Below, piece by piece: positions 1 to 12,043 of a DNA stretch of 64,000 bases; positions within the stretch are counted from its first letter, which is position 1, and every line of letters starts with the position of its first letter. Under the pieces are notes generated by a model. It was not told where the DNA came from and searched no databases. It worked only from the letters and a program-made list of their open reading frames with translations. Source of the stretch: Patagioenas fasciata (taxonomy: Eukaryota > Chordata > Aves > Columbiformes > Columbidae); contig NC_092524.1 in assembly GCF_037038585.1 (NCBI RefSeq), forward strand, positions 71,262,552-71,326,551, in the 5' to 3' direction. A program made the position numbers and the translations under genes.

Positions 1-894
1 CTCCCCCGGCGTCTCTGAGCCTTTTCCATTTCCTCTTTACACCACTTCATTTTATGCAACCTCTTTCATTTCTCTCCTTACTCCAAAGCTGCATTTACCC
101 TTCCTGCTATCGTGGACCCATTTTTCTGAATATTAGTATGTGTGCGAGGGAAGTGTTGGGTGTCCCCAGTGCCTGCCAGGTGTCCCAGGTGTGGGGGACA
201 CGGCTGCTGGCGATGGCAGCGTGGGAAGGGATGGGGACGAACGGCTGCCTGGGACTGAGCCACAAGCAGCACAGGAGGCAGGAGCTGCTTTGGGAAGTGT
301 TTCTGGTTCCAGGCTCCCCCACCAGTGTCCTCGCTGCTGCCGTGATGGACGGGGGTCACAAAAGGGACAGGTTTGTAAGGAAAGGTAATGCACTTCATTA
401 GAACAATTGCAATGGCCAGAAGAAATGGCTGAGCCTTCCAGCTCAATGTCGTCCTGTCAGGCCGGCTGAGCGATGCTGAGCGCGCGGTGAAGCACGGCAG
501 CGCGTACGGCTGAGCGGGGAGGGCACCGCCGCGCGTCCCGCGGTGCAGGGACGCAGAGAAGGCTGCTGTTCTCTTGAGACTGACACACGGACTGACAGAC
601 GTCCCTGTTGGTGCCAGCCCGCTCTGGGGCACCGGGCAGGGGACACTGGCACAGTAGCTGGCACGTCCTGCCCGCTTGTCCCAGCCCCATTGCTGCCTCC
701 TGCCCTGCAGCAGCCCCTGTGCCCCCACCCGGTCCCACTGTGTCTTGTGGAGCCGATACAGCTCTAAAACACAGCAGAAAGTCTTTCACCTGTTGTTATC
801 TCACTGGCTTCCAGCTGCCAGGGACTGTCCTCTCATGCTGCCAGCCCCGGCGTTTGGCACCAGCACTGCCGGCACATGAGCTTCCCTCCCTGTG
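1..894. other. Unique sequence, no gene seen
   Basis: Mixed composition with some CpG around 470-560. Open frames overlap on both strands and show no recognisable domain. Confidence 0.6.
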
Positions 895-1040
895 GGGCAG
901 CATCCCCAGCAGTGAGCCCAGGGCAGCATCCCCAGCAGTGAGCCCAGGGCAGCATCCCCAGGGCAGCATCCCCAGCAGTGAGCCCAGGGCAGCATCCCCA
1001 GGGCAGCATCCCCAGCAGTGAGCCCAGGGCAGCATCCCCA
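895..1040. repeat. Composite minisatellite, 26-bp and 14-bp units alternating
   Basis: Two unit types alternate without a single base change: A (26 bp, GGGCAGCATCCCCA plus GCAGTGAGCCCA) and B (14 bp, GGGCAGCATCCCCA only). The order is A A B A B A B. B is A with its last 12 bases deleted. Confidence 0.95.
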
Positions 1041-1603
1041 GGGCAGCCCATGTCCTTCCCAGGCTTTGAGAGACTCATCCACAATGACCTTGTGTTTTTC
1101 TGGGTGAGAAAACGCCCCTCGCGTTTTGTGAAGAGCAGAGCTCCAAGCTGCCTTGTATCGGGTTTACTCCAGCACCCACGGGCAGAGTGTCTGTATTTTT
1201 GAGAAGCTGTTGAGTTCTCCTGGCAGTCTGGAAGCCCCTCCTGCTGTGGTGCCGTCCGAGTCGCGCTTAGGGGAGGGCTGGAAACAAAACCACACAATTG
1301 AAAATTATTGCCTTTGAAACCCCTGTGAAGTTCATTGTGAGTTTCAGCTTTGGCAGGGTGATGGTGCTCAATTTATTTAATCAATCTAGCCAGCTATTAA
1401 TTAATCTGTCTTGGAAAAATCTAACGACATCCTCGTATTAACTGAAAAAACACTTGATTCTCACAGCTGCATAAAATGAGAATATAAAGGAGAATTGGAA
1501 GATACACTATCCACGGGAAATCAGTCCTTTCAGCAGAAGCAATAGCAAAATCCCTACAAATGTTCGAGGGAGATGTGAGACAGTGAAATATTTAAACCAG
1601 ATA
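1041..1603. other. Unique AT-rich sequence, no gene seen
   Basis: Contains a cluster of TAAT/ATTA motifs at about 1365-1415 (AATTTATTTAATCAATCTAG and CTATTAATTAATC). Confidence 0.6.
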
Positions 1604-1908
1604 ATAGAACCATAGAATCATTTCGGTTGGAAGAGACCCTCAGGATGGAGTCGAACCGTAACCTAACAACTCCAGCACTGAACCGCGTCTCTGAGGACCT
1701 TGTCTAAACGCCTTTCAAACCCCTCCAGGGACGGTGCCTCCAGCCCTGCCCTGGGCAGCCTGTTCAGTGCCCCACAGCCCTTTGGGGAAGAGTCTTTTCC
1801 TAATACCCAATCCAAACCTCCCCTGGCACAACTTGAGGCCGTTTCCTCTTGTCCTGTCACTTGCTACCTGGGAGAAGAGACCAACCCCCTCCATGCTACA
1901 ACCTCCCA
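1604..1908 (-). mobile_element. CR1 LINE, 5'-truncated 3' end
   Basis: The plus strand carries the familiar reverse complement of a chicken-type CR1 3' end. It opens with CATAGAATCATTTCGGTTGG. The CTGGGCAGCCTGTTCAGTGC block, the TTGAGGCCGTTTCCTCTTGT block and the GGGAGAAGAGACCAACCCCC block follow in order. The element is therefore on the minus strand with its 3' terminus at about 1604, and it breaks off near 1908. It is diverged and has no coding capacity. Confidence 0.93.
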
Positions 1909-3432
1909 AGCAAGTAAACTCAAATAGAATATATACTGTTACCCTCAACATCCTCTATCACCTTTTCCAGCACTAGAGCTGTAAGCACAAGAGGTAGCAA
2001 GTGGCTGGTGGATTTGGGGGGAAAAAAGAGTAATTCTGCAGTGGTTTTTGTCTATCTTTCCCCTGCAGAGTTCAAGAACAGTGAATATGGCTCTGTCCGC
2101 TGAGGAGGACCTTCCTCAGAGCCCCCGCACTGAAAGGCGGCAGCGTCATTGACGCAGCCATAGGAGACGCAGTGGCAGTAACCGCGTCCCCGCAGGGTCT
2201 GCCGGCGGAGGCAATGGCCCCTTTGGTCACCGGGGCCCTGGCGCTCTGCAGCTGTCATTTCCAGTGGGAATGAGGTGATCAATAAGAAAAAGAAAAGGGA
2301 GAGTGAACTGCATTAAGAAAAAAATTAAGATTTCTGAAAAAAAACCCACATACAGAGAAAACTTATTTTGCTTGAGCTTTCAAATCAATGTTCTTCGACG
2401 TCTCCTACAGAATCAAGCCATCTGGCTTTTTCAAAACAGTTATTAGCGTGCATAATGTTATAGGTTTTTCAAGTTTAACAAGTACAGTGAATCAAAAAGA
2501 AAAACAGAGAGTTGTTATCTGAAATTACATGTATAACGTGTGTGCATAATCGGAGGGTAACCCACCACGAGCTGCACCTCAAGCGCAGGGCATTCTTCAG
2601 GGAAAGCGTTTCCATCCATCTCTCGTATACAAATGCACTTCAGAGAAAAGAACCACCATGGTCTACAGGGTCTCCTTCCCGGCCCCGCTGCTCCTTGTCC
2701 CTGCAGTAACCGCGGCAGCGGGGTCTCCTACCCAAAGCGCTTTGCACCCCAGGAGAGGAGAAGGATCACGTTCTTTCTGAACAGGGCTCTCACCTTGGCC
2801 AGGCCTCCGAGATTTTCACCTTCAGACTGTGCTTTGTGATTTCACACCGACCCCGCGCAGGTTATTTGTGTATTTACGTGTGTGTTTCACGGTGGTTTTG
2901 GGAGCCCGCAGGGCGGGGCTGGCACCTGTCACACTGGGCAGGGGGTCATCTGGCCCCAAATCCACCAGGACGCTCAGAACGGGCTTGTTCCTTTTAACTA
3001 AGAAAACCATTAAGGCTGTTTGCCTTAAGCTCTGGTTAATGGACTGCACGGATTATTTATTTATTTTTAAATGAACACACTTTATTTCCCCAAAGTGCTG
3101 CTGTTGACTTTCTTTCCACGCTGCCATCTGGCTCCCCTGCCTCAAAGAGAGAGATAGGTGGCGTAGTAATAAATAAACAAACAAACAAATAAATAAAAAT
3201 GCCTGATCTTTTGCAATTGGAGCATCACCCAAACATTTGTATATGATTGCGTTAAATTCAATAATTGTCTTGCTAATGCTTTTGAAATAAACAAGCACAA
3301 TTGTGCTAACAGCCTGCAGCACTGATGGAGAATTACAGAATCAATCTCCTCGTGCGAGGGTCTCTCCCCGCGGCTCCGCTCTGCGCTGCCGGAGCCTCCC
3401 TCTCCGCAGGAGCGCCATTACGGGCCGGGGAC
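1909..3432. other. Unique sequence, no gene seen
   Basis: Mostly AT-rich, with a short AAAC/AAAT run at about 3165-3200. No coding potential is recognised. Confidence 0.6.
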
Positions 3433-4280
3433 GCTCTCATTGCCTTCTGCAGAGCGCGGCTGCTCGGGGCCAGAGCCGCAGCCTGGCTCTCCTTGCCTTC
3501 TGCAGAGCGCGGCTGCTCGGGCCCAGAGCCGCAGCCTGGCTCTCATTGCCTTCTGCAGAGCGCGGCTGCTCGGGCCCAGAGCCGCAGCCTGGCTCTCCTT
3601 GCCTTCTGCAGAGCGCGGCTGCTCGGGCCCAGAGCCGCAGCCTGGCTCTCATTGCCTTCTGCAGAGCGCGGCTGCTCGGGCCCAGAGCCGCAGCCTGGCT
3701 CTCCTTGCCTTCTGCAGAGCGCGGCTGCTCGGGGCCAGAGCTGCAGCCTGGCTCTCATTGCCTTCTGCAGAGCGCGGCTGCTCGGGGCTCAGAGCCGCAG
3801 CCTGGCTCTCATTGCCTTCTGCAGAGCGCGGCTGCTCGGGGCTCAGAGCTGCAGCCTGGCTCTCATTGCCTTCTGCAGAGCGCGGCTGCTCGGGCCCAGA
3901 GCCGCAGCCTGGCTCTCATTGCCTTCTGCAGAGCGCGGCTGCTCGGGCCCAGAGCCGCAGCCTGGCTCTCCTTGCCTTCTGCAGAGCGCGGCTGCTCGGG
4001 GCCAGAGCTGCAGCCTGGCTCTCATTGCCTTCTGCAGAGCGCGGCTGCTCGGGGCTCAGAGCCGCAGCCTGGCTCTCATTGCCTTCTGCAGAGCGCGGCT
4101 GCTCGGGGCTCAGAGCTGCAGCCTGGCTCTCATTGCCTTCTGCAGAGCGCGGCTGCTCGGGCCCAGAGCCGCAGCCTGGCTCTCATTGCCTTCTGCAGAG
4201 CGCGGCTGCTCGGGGCCCAGAGCCGCAGCCTGGCTCTCATTGCCTTCTGCAGAGCGCGGCTGCTCGGGGCCCAGAGCGGC
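3433..4280. repeat. 53/54-bp minisatellite, about 16 copies
   Basis: The unit starts GCTCTCATTGCCTTCTGCAG and contains GAGCGCGGCTGCTCGGG. Copies vary at CATTG/CCTTG, at GCCCAG/GCCAG/GCTCAG and at CCGCAG/CTGCAG. By variant pattern, five consecutive units (3645-3911) are repeated exactly as the next five (3912-4178). The unit has no stop codon in any plus frame, so all three plus frames stay open across the array; the long frames here are not evidence of a gene. Confidence 0.96.
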
Positions 4281-6546
4281 GGCCCCGTTGTCGCTCCTTT
4301 GCTTCCTCCCTTTCCCCTTCGCACAGTCTCTCAGCCTCCCGCACCACATGGCACTCCGCTTTCTGGACAAGATGAGGTGGTTTCTAGGCCGGGAGGGAGA
4401 TGTTCAGCAGATCATTGCTGGGGCTGTGCCGTGGCCAAACCCCGGTGCTGAGGACGAGGGATGCCGCCCAATGCTGGGGGTCTGTGACCCCACAGAAACA
4501 TGGACAAGGCACCCACTCACACCATAAAGATGTGATGATGCTGCCAACGGGCCCAGGCAGCGTCTGGCCAACACACAAATCAGTCGCACACTTCGAGATA
4601 TCACCGAGAAATCACTTCATTTCAGAATGATAGCTTACTGCCTTTCCCACCCCAGGACAGGAGCGATAAAGCATGGAAAAAGTAGGTTACAGACAAGGAT
4701 AATTGTTCTAAAGTATTTGGAAAAACACAGATCCTTCAGGTAATTGCACAGCAGAAGGAAGCCTGCAATCCGTCATTCTCCTTCGAGCTGCAGAAGTTTT
4801 GCACATTTTCACTTCCAGTGTCAGGAAGACAGGTAATTTTGTGTAAGATACCTGTGAAACCAATTAGGACCACACGGGGCATCAAAACGTACAGCAAGTG
4901 ATATTGGAGTTGCTGACAGGCACTTTCTCTAAAAACAATGCTTATAACTGGCTGGGGCGCAAGGACAAGGGGACACAAGGACCATCCTTTCCCTCCCTGA
5001 AGGCTGAGGAAGCCCGGTGTCTGATCCAGCCCTTGGCCCCTTGGGGACGCAGCGGTGCCGCGGGCGCTCAGCGCAGAGCCCTCCTGGCGCTCCTGCTCGG
5101 GCTGCACAGCCCCGGGGGCTTTAGGGAGCCCACCGACCAGAAACACAGCAATTTTCATTTCTTCTGCTCTTTATCAGCAGGACGAGTAGGCAAAGCGTCC
5201 TTGGCTCCTGCCCCCCAGGGGTGCCATCCCGTGAGCCCCGTGTTCCCAGACACGGGTCCTCAGCTGCTGCGGACCCCCAGCACTGCCTCTGGGGCCACAT
5301 CCTTCCACGGACCCCAGCAGTCCTGCGAGTTAATGTGCTGCCCGCCGAGAGCACCGGCTTCTTTAATCTGGTGCAAATCTTTCTTGGGGAAAAGACATTT
5401 CACGGATGAGGACATTTCAGAACAAGATAAATAAAGCAAGCACTTAACTGATGATATAAGCTGTATATCCAGAAAGGACTTGTGTCTCAGGAGATGCCAA
5501 GCACTTTTGGTATCTGAACGAGTGATCTAACGAAGCTGGTGACCCTGGGACCGGTTGTGGGGCTGGAAGAACATTGTGTCCCATCCCCACAGGTGCCGCA
5601 GAGACTCTGCCCAGGATCCAGGCTGCTGCTGAGGAGCCCAAAGCTCCATGAGATCTTCTCATAAATCCAGCCCCTCAATATTGGCACTGCAAATAAAATA
5701 ATGACAGCAAAAGTAAAACAAAAATTGCCCTGTTACTTTGCTTTTCTGTAAGGTAGGCAAACAAAGCTTTAAAGGTTGTCGGAGGCATCATAAAGTCCTC
5801 TTCAACATGACTGACAACTCGCCTGGGAACACCGCTTCCTAAATCATTAGGATGAGATTGCTCTACCAACCTTCGCTCAGCAGCTCTGGAGCTGCCTCTG
5901 TTCTCTGCGGCAATGGGGAGCTGTATTTTCAACAGAGAAGCCAGGAACACACATCTCAAAGATTTATAGCAAAAGAGATCAGGGCAAATGCTTCAACGTG
6001 CTCATTTGATATGTGAGTGTGTTGCTTCTTGCTCTAATCGTGGTCTCAGTAAGGGGAAACTCTCATTCCTTGGTCTGCAACAGTTCAAAGAGGGGTTGGT
6101 TGTTAATCTTTTGCATTTCAAATCTAATATTCCTGGTATTTTCTATTGATGAAATAAAGTCAAGCACAGTGAACTAGATCAGCCTTAACTGCCCCAATAG
6201 CCTAACACGGAGTTGCTGGCCTGCAAAAGAACAACACCAGCTGTCCGAGCCTATAAACTACCCTTAAAAGAGCTGCTGAATATTCCTACTGGGACTTTCT
6301 GGGTTTGTCTTCTTTTTATACTGGTGGCTATGAATCCTCCCCGCACACGCGCTGTTTGTGCACAGATCCTTAGACGTACCCGCTGAGACTCACGGACTGG
6401 GGTCCCTGCATCTCGACTTAATCTTTTTTTATGACTGACAAAATTGGGTTTACACTCCTGAAATGATCTCATCTCTGTTCCTGGCCAGCCTGGAAGGCCA
6501 TGGGGTGGCAGACCAGCGGTAGCGCGTCCCATGGCAATGGAGATGA
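4281..6546. other. Unique sequence, no gene seen
   Basis: Alternates moderate GC (4950-5350) with AT-rich parts. Open frames up to 178 codons show no known domain. Confidence 0.6.
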
Positions 6547-6615
6547 GGATGGGATGGGATGGGATGGGATGGGATGGGATGGGATGGGATGGGATGGGAT
6601 GGGATGGGATGGGGA
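6547..6615. repeat. (GGGAT)n pentanucleotide microsatellite, about 13 copies
   Basis: A perfect run of GGGAT. It is not the telomere repeat TTAGGG. Its G-triplets could support quadruplex formation on the plus strand. Confidence 0.97.
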
Positions 6616-8275
6616 TGCTCTGCCCAGGGACAGGCAGTGCCAAGGGCATTGCCGCTGGGGCTGTGTCGCATGGGTGCAGAGAGCAGATCTATTGTCAGGC
6701 AAAGAGGAAAATCGCTGGCTCAGGTCCTTTCTTAACTACTTTCACTTCTTCTTCTTCTGGTTCTGGTCTCAGACAACATTTGGAGGTTATTGCAGCAAAT
6801 CAAAGAGGGAAATCACTCACCCTGCTCCTCTTCCCTGCCGTGGGGTATGGTCAGACCAGACACAGCCCAGCTCCTTCTCCAGGTGTTGCCTGCACTGCTC
6901 ATCAGGAGCCCATTTTCCACCAGTGCCAGCGATTACAACTGGCAGCACCATGACCATTATGGAGGGAGGTCCCTGCGAGCCCCACGGTGCTGCACCCGGG
7001 CGCTGGGGCTGAGCCCCCGCACACCTGGGCACAGGGGCTCCTCAGCCCGGCCGGGGCAGGGACCGGGGACAAGAACCTGGGGCAGGGACCTGCTGATGCT
7101 GTTACCCACAGCTCCTGCTCAGGAGCACAACCAAACATTCAGCTTCACAGGACAATTCACAGAGGTGTAACGAGATCAGCCAGATCAGAGTCCATAATGC
7201 CAAAAATGCCCCCCTTTCAGAAAAATGAGTCGAGAACAGGTCACGATTGTATGAGATAAGGACCCTGTCCCGGGGATTCCACCACACCTGCCCCAAGCGC
7301 TGCTGCCCGGAGATCCCTGAGCCGGTGCTGCCATAGCGGTTGCGATTCGTTGCTGTGACACCTCACTTGTAGAGAGCCTGAGACATTTGCCTGCGGTCCA
7401 TTAGTTGTTAGTTACAGATGTCACGTTTCTGCCTCAAACAGGGCATTCTGACTTTGCGTAGACTAACAGCGGCTTTCTTCCTCACCTTTTATTGATTGAT
7501 AGGATTCATATTAAATATAATAGTTGCAATAATTCACCAGTAGTCTATTATATTATACACAAAAATCTACAAATAAAATGTAAATGTGCAAATTTGCTAC
7601 TATTATCTCCATCTGAAAACATTTTCAATACTCTTTTAATGGATTATTTCACATTTTCTCCTGTCCTTAATAGTTATGTCATGCAATAAACCATGTAGGT
7701 TTGTTTGCTTGCTTGTATAATTTACCATTGCTTTTTAAATCAGTGTTTCTTAGAAATGCTTTTCATGCTTTATAAACTTATATCTGTATAGCCTGTCTTT
7801 AAATATAAGTCAGAGGTAAAACATATAGGGATCATCACCTTTACAAGGAGACTAAACCCCTGCAGCTAGTTTTTAACCTTTTCATTTTATACCGTGCTCT
7901 TTCTCACTGTAAACACTTGCTTAAGCATCTTAGTAATGGACCATATGATTGCCCATCTCTGGAGGAACAAGAGAAGAATTGCGCTGGGTCCTTGCAGAAG
8001 AAGATGGGATTTCAGGCCTCTGGGATCACAGGCGTTTTTGCTCCATGTTATGAAGATTCGGTGCCCTGCGCACAGCCGACATTCGCAGTTACGCTGGGGA
8101 CACAACGCACTCACACACTTCAAAGCATTTATCAGACAGTGCCCAGGGTCAGATGTTCCGAGCTGCAAACCTGAGAGCCCCAGCTAAACCCACAGCAAAG
8201 TCCTCCCCGCCACAGGCGAAGGGAGAGGGAGAGCCCAAGAACAGCGCCAGGAACCATCAAATAAAATGTGTGTGA
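6616..8275. other. Unique sequence, no gene seen
   Basis: GC-moderate up to 7350, then a distinctly AT-rich stretch at 7480-7880. Confidence 0.6.
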
Positions 8276-8350
8276 CATAGAATTATAGAATCACAGAGTA
8301 TTTGAGTTGGAAGGGACCTTCAAAGGTTGTCTGGTCCAACCCCCCTGCAC
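8276..8350 (-). mobile_element. CR1 LINE, very short 3' terminal fragment
   Basis: The plus strand reads ATAGAATTATAGAATCACAG, then GAGTTGGAAGGGACCTTCAA and GTCTGGTCCAACCC. This is the reverse complement of the last 75 or so bases of a CR1 element, including the terminal ATTCTATG-type repeats. It is a severely 5'-truncated insertion. Confidence 0.9.
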
Positions 8351-9139
8351 TCTGCATCTAGTACGAAAAGTAGAGCTAAAATTGAGATAGTTATGCTCTA
8401 AAAGGTCAGAAGACATGTTTCAGAGCACTAATTACTCAGTGTGATTTACTTACGGCTCATCAGTATGGTTTGTTTGTTTGGTTTTGGTTTTTTCTTCTGG
8501 AAAATGTTGCAGTTCTTAGTGTTTTGAAAACAGGGAGCCAGAGCAGCTTTCCCTGCCAAACAAACAGGTGAGATCGGAGAGCAGATCCAAATAACTCCGT
8601 CGGCTTCACAGGGAACATGAGCATCATTTCACTTGTGCATATTGAAGCTACAGCACAAGCCCCCAAAATGCCCTGTAAAATGGGATCTGGCCAAATAGTG
8701 GGGGGGGGGGAAGTGACAAATATGGATTAAAGGAATACTGACCTTTTATCGGGTCCATTTGTCACAGACATTCGAGTGCCTGAGTCCTGGCTGAGATGAA
8801 GTCACACATGGTCAGATAAAACGTAGCAAATTCTTGAGAAAGCACCTACAGCAAATTATTTTGTTTGGCCTGAGTTTCATATGTTACCCTGAGAGTTTAC
8901 CTCTAGAAAGGAAATGGAAAGGAAAAGATAGGCTGAGGCTACTACAGCTCTAAATAAATAACAAGGATAATTCCCATTTAACACGGTTAAGAGTTTCCCA
9001 GCTAGATTGGGTCTTTTCCTCCCTTTTCAATCCACCGAAACCCTGCACCAAAGCTCCTTTCTAGGACCCACACAGGACAAGGAGAAGAATGATAGGAAGA
9101 TCAGCCCCACCTGCGGTGGTGTGCGCTCCTGCACCTGGG
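8351..9139. other. Unique AT-rich sequence, no gene seen
   Basis: Includes a ten-base G run near 8700. Nothing else is recognised. Confidence 0.6.
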
Positions 9140-9830
9140 GGCTGGAAGTTAAAGCCCCGCCTGAGCCGGGACGGGGAACGGAGCGTTCTGCGGGGGCGGA
9201 GCGCAGGTTGCTGTCCCCGGGTGTCCGTGTCCCCGGCCAGGGACACCGCGGGGACGCTCGGGCGCGACATGTCGGACCCCCAGGGCGGGGGGAGCCTTGG
9301 GGTGCAGGTAACCGGGCTGAGGAGCGACCCCCAGACCCCGCATTGACCCGGGCAGAGCGCGGACACGGGAGGGGGCACAGGAGGGGCGGGCCCTTGTCAC
9401 CCGCGGGACAGCAGCGGGCGTGTGACCCGACTGCAGACCAGCTCCCGAACCCTCTGTCACCTCCGCTCGCATCTCCGCAAATGACCCGAATGTCACCGCG
9501 TGTGCGCTTTAACCCCGGGAGCAGCGTCCTGGGCTCCGAGCGGCCCGGTGTCCCGGAGCGCGCGGCAGGTGACACGGCAGCGGCACCGTCCCCGCCGTGC
9601 GGTCCCAGCTCCGCGCCCGCAGCGGCACCGTCCCCGCCGTGCGGTCCCAGCTCCGCGCCCGCAGCGGCACCGTCCCCGCCGTGCGGTCCCAGCTCCGCGC
9701 CCGCAGCGGCACCGTCCCCGCCGTGCGGTCCCAGCTCCGCGCCCGCAGCGGCACCGTCCCCGCCGTGCGGTCCCAGCTCCGCGCCCGCAGCGGCACCGTC
9801 CCCGCCGTGCGGTCCCAGCTCCGCGCCCAC
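9140..9830. promoter_or_regulatory. CpG-rich block with GC boxes, possible orphan promoter
   Basis: CpG dinucleotides are dense here compared with the AT-rich sequence on both sides. GC-box-like motifs on the plus strand lie near 9192 (GGGGGCGGAG), 9283 (GGGCGGGGGG) and 9382 (AGGGGCGGGC). A splice-donor-like CAGGTAAC lies near 9307. The last 250 bases are the 42-bp array. No coding exon is recognised; a noncoding transcript start is possible but only inferred. The open frame 9007-9948 (313 codons) is mostly this array. Confidence 0.35.
9577..9828. repeat. 42-bp minisatellite, 6 identical copies
   Basis: The unit begins GCAGCGGCACCGTCCCCGCC and is repeated six times without visible change. 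Because 42 is a multiple of three, each frame encodes a 14-residue repeat and several frames are open on both strands. It lies inside the CpG-rich block at 9140-9830. Confidence 0.96.
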
Positions 9831-11318
9831 AGCTGCCACCCGCAGAGCAGACGAGCTGCTCGGGGAGGATCCTATGCAGTTTACGGGAATGCTGATAATT
9901 TTTTTGCCACCAAAATTTTCTGATCTGTTTCTCAGCTTCTCAAAGTAAAAAGGAAACAATAATATAGTTTTCTGTCCCTTTAGGAAGGTGGCATGGGAAA
10001 TGAGCGGTGCAGGTTTCCCTCTTGCAGGGACGGAAGGACAGCACCTGATCCGAGGGCAGCAGCCTGGAGTGGGGAGGGCGACCTGCCAGGAACACCCCGA
10101 GACGCGGCTTTGCACATTTAAACCCCACATCCAGCAGCAATCATTTGCTTCCAAAGAAGTCCCTCACTGTCCTGTGACTTTACCTCCCTGGGGCAGTTCA
10201 TTTATACAGCAGGGTGCTCCTGTAATGGAAAGCCGTGCATGGTGAGACGGCGTGCCGGCTGCACAGGCTATCGATTTTTCCATTCATTACAAGTCCATTC
10301 GGTAAGTGTGAACTCCGAGCCTGCAGGGTGGGTGAGAGGACTGTGCAACCTTCACGCGTGGTCACGTCTGTCTGAACCGCCACCGAGCCGGGAGCGTGGG
10401 GCTTATATTTAGTCGGTGTGTTTGTCACACGGAGCTGCCCTGTGGGATCCACGTGCCGAGAGCAGCGAGCAGAGCGGGGCTGGGCCACCAGCACAGTGGG
10501 AAGGATGACCAGGAGGCATCTGTGCTGCTGCCCTTGTGTTTGCAGGACACTCAGAGGCGTTTCATGAAGGTGTCAAGAACATCAGCTTATAGGGTAATGA
10601 AGCAAATCACCGTGCAGACTACCTGAAACTACAGTTCCGCTGCCGGTAATGAAGAGCACATCAGCATGAGGCTCTCCTGGTCACGATTTACAAGTCACAG
10701 TGAGCAAATACAGAAACGTTCATTTGGCTGCCCTCGTCAAACCTCCAGGAAGATTTGTTCTACTCTGGCGGGTTCAGAAGGCAGTGGTACCCGCAGTCAG
10801 CCACCACACCTCCTCAGGAAGGCATCAGTGGCTCACCCAAATTTCTCTTCCTGGTGGAGCAGAGGGAAAGCACAAGTGACACTCCAGCCTTCCTGTCCCT
10901 GACAGTGGCTTTGGCTTTGCAGGAGGAGGGACACTACCTCCCTCTCCAGGATGGAATCAAGGCAATAATTGCCACGTACAACACTTGGAAACGAGGTAGC
11001 CCGGGAAGCTGTGTCTCATTAAATACTTTTCAAGCTTCAGATCTTTCTCTGCTCCCTGGTGTGTCCTTGTCCATAGCTAAAGGATAATCAATTCAATTCA
11101 ATTCCACATACGTTCATTTCTGGTTGGAGTGTCTTCTTCTGTACCAGCTCTCTCCCAAGTGACTTTATAAAATGGAAGACTACAAGCACAGAGTTGTGAT
11201 GAATCATAGGAGAGAGCACAATAAATACTTGTTTAGGAGAGAAAGGCGTTAAATTGGGTGAGAAATCACAGAAGTGGAGGGACACAGGGAGCATCTGTGC
11301 CCAGGAGAAACTGTAGAG
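9831..11318. other. Unique sequence, no gene seen
   Basis: Mixed composition with no repeat or domain recognised. Confidence 0.6.
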
Positions 11319-11425
11319 CAGGGGCATCAAACTCATTTTCACAGGGGGGCGCATCAGCCTCGCTGTTGCCTTCAAAGGGCAGAACGTCATTTTAGGACTG
11401 TGTCAACGTAGGAGTAGTTACAAGC
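11319..11425 (+). mobile_element. Possible hAT-type (Charlie-like) DNA transposon fragment
   Basis: The stretch begins CAGGGGCATCAAACTCATTT, which resembles a hAT terminal repeat. It continues with CAGCCTCGCTGTTGCCTTCA, AAGGGC and TTTTAGGACTGTGTCAACG, wording I associate with old non-autonomous hAT elements of amniotes. The other terminal repeat and a target duplication are not visible, so it would be a partial copy. The assignment is from memory. Confidence 0.45.
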
Positions 11426-12043
11426 ACAGCTTGTCCCAGGCCACAGGCTCTGTACTGAGTTGCAAGGTCTCAGCACCAAAGCTTGTCCCAGAAGACTTCC
11501 AAGAAGTTAAGCCTACAAAGGTTTGATTGTAATAGTGGGGAGGAAGATGTGTTTTAAGTTAAATAATAAGTAAATTTAGGGGAAGGAACCATACATGAGT
11601 TATTACAAAAAGGGCAAAAGGAATATGCGTTGGCAGGTGTGGGACACGGGGAGCTGGAGCCCAGCACAGCACTGAGGTGCCTCATGGAGGAGCCAACGCG
11701 AGAGGGGACCTGTGACAGGACAGACCTCTGGGGTGCTCCTCTGGCTCACACATGAATAAACGCAGAAAGCTCCAGCTTCAAACCTCACAGCAAACTTATT
11801 GAGTCGAGATATACATCCAGGAAGGCAACAAAAAACCCAACGCTGGAAGCTTGTGCAGGTCATAAGGCCGTGCTGGAGGAGAGGTAGTCATGGAAATAAC
11901 GGTGAAAAAGAGCCTTGTGGAAATAGGTTTTTTCTCCTGGACGCTGTTGCAGGTATCAGGATCAGCCAACTCCGAAAGAACCTTGGACACCAGAGTGGGC
12001 TACAGAGCGGGATGGGGACTTGGGACGGGCAGAGGAGACCCTG

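Noticed and set aside
3303-4527. Plus-strand frames of 311-400 codons
   Set aside because: All three frames are open across the 53-bp array and read the same repeat; no domain outside it.
6547-6615. Possible interstitial telomere repeat
   Set aside because: The unit is GGGAT, not TTAGGG.
9007-10154. Frames of 313 codons (plus) and 375 codons (minus)
   Set aside because: Both owe their length to the 42-bp array and CpG-rich DNA; no similarity to a known protein.
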